Positions 58,885 through 62,640 of a stretch of DNA of 62,640 nt are shown here, one piece after another. Made by a program: the position numbers and the translations under genes. The stretch is from a virus: IMG/VR virus record IMGVR_UViG_3300025652_000066, positions 1 to 62,640 of that record, one strand, 5' to 3'. The notes below the pieces were generated by a model. That model searched no databases and was not told the DNA's origin. It saw nothing but the letters and a program-made list of their open reading frames with translations. How positions within the stretch are numbered: position 1 is the stretch's first letter; each line of letters begins with the position of its first letter.

Positions 58885-59619
58885 ATGGCTACACAAATCA
58901 ATGCCGGTTCCTTCTCACGCATGTCTGTCTATGCAGAATGCCCTCAACGTGCAAAATTACAGTATGTAGATAAGATCAAGGAGATGGAGCGACCTGCTCC
59001 ACCTCCTGGTCAAGAGCATGCTAACGATAGAGGATCACGAGTTCATGACGAAGCAGAAAAATATGTCAAAGACGAACGCGACGACCTTGTCATGGAATTG
59101 CTCAATTTCAAAGACGAACTGGAACACCTTAAATCCCTTTATACAGATGGAGTGGTCGAAACCGAACAACTATGGACGTTCGACGATACTTGGACGCCGT
59201 CTGATCCAGATGATTATCCCAACATCTGGCTACGAGTCATCTGCGACGGGTTGGTATTTCTCGATGATGAAACAGCTGTGGTTATTGATTATAAGACAGG
59301 CAAAAGAGTCAGAAACGAAGTAAAGCACGCACAACAAGGGCAGCTCTACATGCTGTCCACCTTCATTCGTTATCCAAAGTTACAAACAATCACCGTTGAG
59401 TTCTGGTATTTAGACCAGGATGAAATGTATCAAATGACCTATACCCGAGAACAAGGTATGCGGTTCTTCAAATTATGGAACGACAAGATGTTAAAAATGA
59501 CATCTGACGTGACCTTTGAAGCTAAACCTTCTACGTATACCTGTAGATTCTGCCCTTTCCAAGATGGCAAGAACAAGTGGCTCACCGGTACAGGTGACTG
59601 CACCAGAAACCCGACGTGA
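58885..59619 (+). CDS. Cas4/AddB-like Fe-S PD-(D/E)XK nuclease
   Basis: 244 residues. Motifs in order: SxYxxCPQRAKLQY with Cys19; RGSRVHDEAEKY with the His; ICDGLVFLDDETAVVIDYKTGK with the metal-binding D and D-x-K; QGQLYML with the QxxxY helix. C220, C223 and C239 together with C19 match a Cas4/AddB-type iron-sulfur cluster. Such phage nucleases act as 5' or 3' exonucleases in recombination or degrade DNA ends. No CRISPR genes are nearby, so replication/recombination is likely. Confidence 0.88.
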   Translation: MATQINAGSFSRMSVYAECPQRAKLQYVDKIKEMERPAPPPGQEHANDRGSRVHDEAEKYVKDERDDLVMELLNFKDELEHLKSLYTDGVVETEQLWTFDDTWTPSDPDDYPNIWLRVICDGLVFLDDETAVVIDYKTGKRVRNEVKHAQQGQLYMLSTFIRYPKLQTITVEFWYLDQDEMYQMTYTREQGMRFFKLWNDKMLKMTSDVTFEAKPSTYTCRFCPFQDGKNKWLTGTGDCTRNPT

Positions 59620-59643
59620 GTTAGACAGCACACGTCACCTTTG

Positions 59644-59675
59644 ACCCACTTGCGCTACGTAGGTGGGTATTTTTT
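59644..59675 (+). terminator. intrinsic terminator
   Basis: ACCCAC / GTGGGT stem extended by wobble/AT pairs around TGCGCTACG, then ATTTTTT. Ends the primase-nuclease transcript. Confidence 0.78.
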
Positions 59676-59697
59676 CGCATAAAATATAGGAAGTATT

Positions 59698-60012
59698 ATG
59701 CTTACCGAAAATGAAGAACACGCCCTAGCACAACACAAAGCCGACGTACTACGCCGCTTCACAACCACTATGGCCTCATACTCTGATGACGGTGAAAAAC
59801 CAGAAGAGAACACCGAAAGTGTTTACGCCATTGATGGATTTTCCGATACCTACTTTTCTATCGACGCAGCCGTGAAAGAAGCCAGCGACAGTGCCGAAGC
59901 ACACGTGGCGCATACAGGTCAATCACACACCTTCACAGTATGGCGCAAGGTAAAAACAGTCACCGCAATACCTAAATCGCTCGCAGATATAAAGGTGGAA
60001 TCCCATGGCTAA
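59698..60012 (+). CDS. small acidic protein of unknown function
   Basis: 104 residues. N-terminal helix MLTENEEHALAQHKADVLRRFTTTM, acidic Pro/Glu-rich linker, and a beta domain (VYAIDGFSDTYFSIDAA, SHTFTVWRKVKTVTAI). SD AGGAAG. Overlaps the HTH-TM gene by eight bases. No family recognised. Confidence 0.62.
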   Translation: MLTENEEHALAQHKADVLRRFTTTMASYSDDGEKPEENTESVYAIDGFSDTYFSIDAAVKEASDSAEAHVAHTGQSHTFTVWRKVKTVTAIPKSLADIKVESHG

Positions 60013-60310
60013 AAATGCAGCAAAACAAGTTTTACAAGCGAAGATGAAACGCCTCTTGGAAGCTGAATCGCCCCGTGAACTAGCTCATACATTAGGCGTC
60101 CATGAGCGCACGATTATCAACTGGACACAAGGGCGCGTGCTACCACAGCAACACTCACAACGACGTATAGACGAAGCGCTAATAAAGAGCTTCAACAAAG
60201 AGCGAACGTTCTTCGCATTACATGCACCCGCACTTCTCTTATCACTCTTAGGTCTAGCCATCGTGCTAGGCGCTTATTTACATAACAACACAACACTACA
60301 ACTGTTTTAG
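60005..60310 (+). CDS. HTH protein with C-terminal membrane anchor
   Basis: 101 residues. Residues about 20-50 (SPRELAHTLGVHERTIINWTQGRVLP) form a Cro/transposase-type helix-turn-helix; residues about 72-96 (FALHAPALLLSLLGLAIVLGAYL) are one transmembrane helix. A DNA-binding domain tethered to the membrane is unusual in a phage. It may sense the membrane, anchor phage DNA or be a regulator. Overlaps its upstream partner. Confidence 0.68.
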   Translation: MAKNAAKQVLQAKMKRLLEAESPRELAHTLGVHERTIINWTQGRVLPQQHSQRRIDEALIKSFNKERTFFALHAPALLLSLLGLAIVLGAYLHNNTTLQLF

Positions 60311-60347
60311 TACTAGGTGGGGGCAATCTGCTCCCACTCTTTTAATA

Positions 60348-60364
60348 AATAAAGGAAGTTTATT
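60348..60364 (+). promoter_or_regulatory. GGA-loop hairpin before AAA+ gene
   Basis: AATAAA-GGAAG-TTTATT: six perfect A:T pairs ending one base before the ATG at 60365, SD in the loop. Confidence 0.4.
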
Positions 60365-61339
60365 ATGAAAGCATCACACCTTATCGAGTCAATCAAATTA
60401 TTACTAGAGTACAACCTCGTACCCTACGTTCAAGGTCAACCAGGTTTAGGCAAATCCTCTGTCTTCAAGCAAGTAGCTGAAGATTTAGGCGTAGAAATTA
60501 TAGATTTCCGCCCTGCATTACATGGCGTAGAAGATCTCATTGGCCTACCTAACTTCTCATCTGACAAATTATTCAGCTCATTCGCAACCCCTAATTGGTT
60601 ACCAAAAAGCGGCAAAGGTATCTTCTTCATCGATGAGTTACCACAAGCAATGCCAGGTATGATGGCTGCGTTGTCACAGTTCATCTTAGATAGAAAGATT
60701 GGTAACTACACATTGCCTAAAGGCTGGATGATTGCCTCAGCAGGTAACCGTACCTCCGATCGCGCAGCCACACATAAACGTCCATCACACATCAATGACC
60801 GCCTAGTCATACTCGATATGGAATTCTCGTCTGTTGATTTTGATGAGTTCTGTCGAGTCAATGACGTACCGACAGTCGTTCGTGCTTTTGCTAAGTTCAA
60901 CCCTAAAGCATTGCAATCATTCGATGCGTCTTTAGAAATCAACTGCACACCACGTTCAATGATAATGGCAGGCAAATTGATTGATGCCCCTGCCCATCTA
61001 ATGCATGAACTATTAACCGGTACGATTGGCGAAGGCGTCGCTGCTGAGTTTCGTGGTTACATGAAAATCTGGAACGAGCTTCCTGATTTAGACTTAATCT
61101 TAAAATCACCTACGTCAGTCGCAGTCTCTGATAAGCCTGATATCCAATATGGGGTATCAACGTTGTTATCAGCGAACGCATCGGTTGAGAACTTTGGCAA
61201 AATGCTGCAGTACATGTCTCGCATGCCTGGTGAGTTCACAGCAGCGTTTGTGAAAGACGCACTACGAACAGATCCAGAAATCTTAGACACCCCTGAACTA
61301 GAAAGCTACTTGAAGGTCAACGCATCAATATTAGTATAA
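60365..61339 (+). CDS. MoxR-type AAA+ ATPase
   Basis: 324 residues. Walker A GQPGLGKS at 24-31, Walker B GIFFIDEL with D90/E91, sensor 1 ASAGNRTSDRA, and the MoxR-like lid. MoxR AAA+ proteins act with VWA-domain partners as chaperones that load metal or open protein complexes; the partner is encoded directly downstream, 10 bases on. The pair recurs in many phages with unknown target. Confidence 0.85.
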   Translation: MKASHLIESIKLLLEYNLVPYVQGQPGLGKSSVFKQVAEDLGVEIIDFRPALHGVEDLIGLPNFSSDKLFSSFATPNWLPKSGKGIFFIDELPQAMPGMMAALSQFILDRKIGNYTLPKGWMIASAGNRTSDRAATHKRPSHINDRLVILDMEFSSVDFDEFCRVNDVPTVVRAFAKFNPKALQSFDASLEINCTPRSMIMAGKLIDAPAHLMHELLTGTIGEGVAAEFRGYMKIWNELPDLDLILKSPTSVAVSDKPDIQYGVSTLLSANASVENFGKMLQYMSRMPGEFTAAFVKDALRTDPEILDTPELESYLKVNASILV

Positions 61340-61349
61340 GGAGCATCAC

Positions 61350-62504
61350 ATGTCAGAAGCACTAATACGAGCACGTACCAAGCTTGTCTTAACACACCCG
61401 TTCTTCGGGTGTTTGCTTTTGAGCTGCAAAATGACCGAGGACAATTCAGTCCCGACAGCAGCTACAGATGGCAAAGACTTATTTTACAACGCGAAGTTTA
61501 TCGCATCACTTAAACACGAAGAACTCATGGGCCTACTCGCACATGAAGTGGGACATAAAATGTTTATGCATATGTCTCGCAAAGGGCAACGTGACATGCG
61601 GATCTGGAACGTAGCCGCCGATTACGCCATCAATATTATCATTAAAGAAGCAGGCCTCATCCTACCGGCTGGCGCACGGTTTGATGCGCAATATGCCAAT
61701 ATGACGACGGAAGCTATTTATGACATCATCAAGCAGAAAGTTGACGACCAACGAGCTAAGAACGACGCTGGAGGTAATTCAGACGCACTCAGCCAAGCTC
61801 TTGATGACGGCGAAGACATACCCGATCATCTTAAGGAAGGCCAACAGCTCTCTGCTGCCGAGCAGTCAGAGCTTGAGGCTGATATCAAGACGCAAATCGC
61901 CCAAGCAGCTTCTATTGCAAAGCAAGCAGGCAAGCTCCCTGATTCTATTGCTCGTCTTGTCGCCAGCGTTTTAGAACCTAAAGTCGATTGGCGTAAACAG
62001 CTTCGTGAATTCGTTCTTGAAACAGCAAAGAGCGACTACACGTTTAAACGCCCTAGCCGTCGCCTAATGGCCCACGATTTATACATGCCTTCACTTACTG
62101 GTACAGAGATGCCTCCGTTCGCGTTGGCGTTTGATACCTCAGGAAGTATTTATGAAGACCAAAAAACCCTCGAAATCTTTGTCGCTGAAATTAACGGTGT
62201 CATCCAAGATTGTAGTCCTGCTTCGGTCACTGTCGTCTATGCAGACTCGAAAGTTGCTGGCTTCCAAGAACTTGAGCAAGACGAGGAGTTTGTCCCCGCG
62301 CTCAAAGGCGGCGGCGGAACTGCATTTAGCGCGACGTTCGATTGGTTGGAAGAGCACGAGACTGACTTCGCTGGGATCATATACTTTACCGACCTTGAAG
62401 TATCGGATTTCGGCTTCACCGACACACCGACCATGTGGGCCGTTCACGGTAACAGCTCACCACAAGACCCGCCATTCGGCACTGTAATTATACTGGAGGA
62501 TTAA
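61350..62504 (+). CDS. DUF2201-type VWA/metallopeptidase-like protein
   Basis: 384 residues. N-terminal HEVGH (65-69) in ELMGLLAHEVGHKMFMHMS is a zinc-binding motif of metallopeptidase type. C-terminal VWA domain: MIDAS ALAFDTSGSIYED with D262, then GGGGTAF and IIYFTDLEVSD. This is the DUF2201 arrangement (putative peptidase plus VWA_2). It is the natural partner of the MoxR-type ATPase upstream. Whether it cuts a protein or uses the zinc site structurally is not known. Confidence 0.85.
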   Translation: MSEALIRARTKLVLTHPFFGCLLLSCKMTEDNSVPTAATDGKDLFYNAKFIASLKHEELMGLLAHEVGHKMFMHMSRKGQRDMRIWNVAADYAINIIIKEAGLILPAGARFDAQYANMTTEAIYDIIKQKVDDQRAKNDAGGNSDALSQALDDGEDIPDHLKEGQQLSAAEQSELEADIKTQIAQAASIAKQAGKLPDSIARLVASVLEPKVDWRKQLREFVLETAKSDYTFKRPSRRLMAHDLYMPSLTGTEMPPFALAFDTSGSIYEDQKTLEIFVAEINGVIQDCSPASVTVVYADSKVAGFQELEQDEEFVPALKGGGGTAFSATFDWLEEHETDFAGIIYFTDLEVSDFGFTDTPTMWAVHGNSSPQDPPFGTVIILED

Positions 62505-62505
62505 T

Positions 62506-62620
62506 ATGCTAGCTAACAGCTTACAAAAACGTAGATAAAGCACTGACCAAAGCCATCAATGATTACCGAGACAGCTGGCTAGACGACCGTAATGGTTTTG
62601 AACTTAAGGAGATACCATGA
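62506..62620 (+). pseudogene. small ORF interrupted by a frameshift
   Basis: After a good SD (GGAGGA) the ATG at 62506 opens MLANSLQKRR and stops at 62536. The other frame continues without stop from the A5 run (62525-62529) to TGA at 62618: NVDKALTKAINDYRDSWLDD and so on, with no start codon of its own. Removing one A would join them into a 37-residue protein that overlaps the next ATG. Either a sequencing/assembly slip in the A-run, a real mutation, or programmed slippage. Confidence 0.45.
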
Positions 62621-62640
62621 AATTAACAAACCAAATGAAA
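62617..62640 (+). CDS. start of a gene cut by the window end
   Basis: ATG at 62617 (SD AAGGAG) overlaps the TGA of the upstream frame and opens MKLTNQMK before the window ends. Nothing more can be said. Confidence 0.5.

Noticed and set aside
58885-59619. CRISPR-associated Cas4 as evidence for a CRISPR system
   Set aside because: No other cas genes and no repeat-spacer array in the window; phage Cas4/AddB-like nucleases occur alone.
1-62640. Insertion sequences or transposons
   Set aside because: No transposase motifs or terminal inverted repeats with target duplications were seen; mobile content is limited to HNH genes and the integrase.

Overview
The window is most of the genome of a tailed double-stranded DNA phage, open at both ends. 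It begins in the last 60 codons of a family A DNA polymerase and ends 24 bases into another gene. The virion genes fit a short-tailed (podovirus-like) particle: a P22-type portal, an N4-gp56/DUF4043-type capsid protein, a chain of small tail proteins, a 2415-residue internal protein with a metallopeptidase motif, and no tape-measure or tail-tube/sheath genes. The phage is probably temperate. It carries a tyrosine integrase, an excisionase-like HTH protein, and next to them the 3' half of a tRNA-Arg(CCT) flanked by direct repeats, which looks like attP. The host cannot be named from this sequence. CsrA homologues, the Rz/Rz1 spanin pair and the tRNA sequence point to a Gram-negative, probably gammaproteobacterial and perhaps aquatic host.

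Layout. (1) 1-6653, + strand: end of DNA polymerase, small unknown genes, a WGR/ATP-dependent DNA ligase, a VRR-NUC nuclease, a GP88-family protein, then an overlapping csrA-xis-int cassette and attP. (2) 6650-49661, - strand: read in its own direction this runs HNH, small and large terminase, three receptor/beta-propeller-like genes, portal, scaffold, capsid, decoration, adaptor and tail proteins, internal virion proteins, a free-standing HNH gene, tail fibres, a DUF5675 protein, holin candidate and nested Rz/Rz1. (3) 49662-50231: divergent control region with a - strand promoter and a highly structured non-coding stretch. (4) 50232-52411, + strand: small, mostly membrane or acidic genes with repeated leader hairpins and strong terminators. 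(5) 52412-52954: a strong extended -10 promoter and clustered GGGCA/TGCCC repeats around an AT-rich patch, a candidate origin. (6) 52955-62640, + strand: a tandem array of small paralogous ORFs, a second csrA, HTH and zinc-type small proteins, a primase/SF3 helicase, a Cas4/AddB-like Fe-S nuclease, and a MoxR-type AAA+ ATPase with a DUF2201/VWA partner.

Most notable pattern. The phage has two CsrA paralogues, both keeping Arg44, and many of its gene starts carry short perfect hairpins with AGGA or AAGGA in the loop, the known type of CsrA target. The capsid leader alone has four, one of them an exact match to the CsrA selection consensus. Others sit at the terminase, portal, nuclease, tail and attP-proximal genes. 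This suggests that translation of virion and replication genes is controlled post-transcriptionally by a phage (or host) CsrA. I know of no described phage-wide system of this kind. The sites are seen directly; the regulon is inference.
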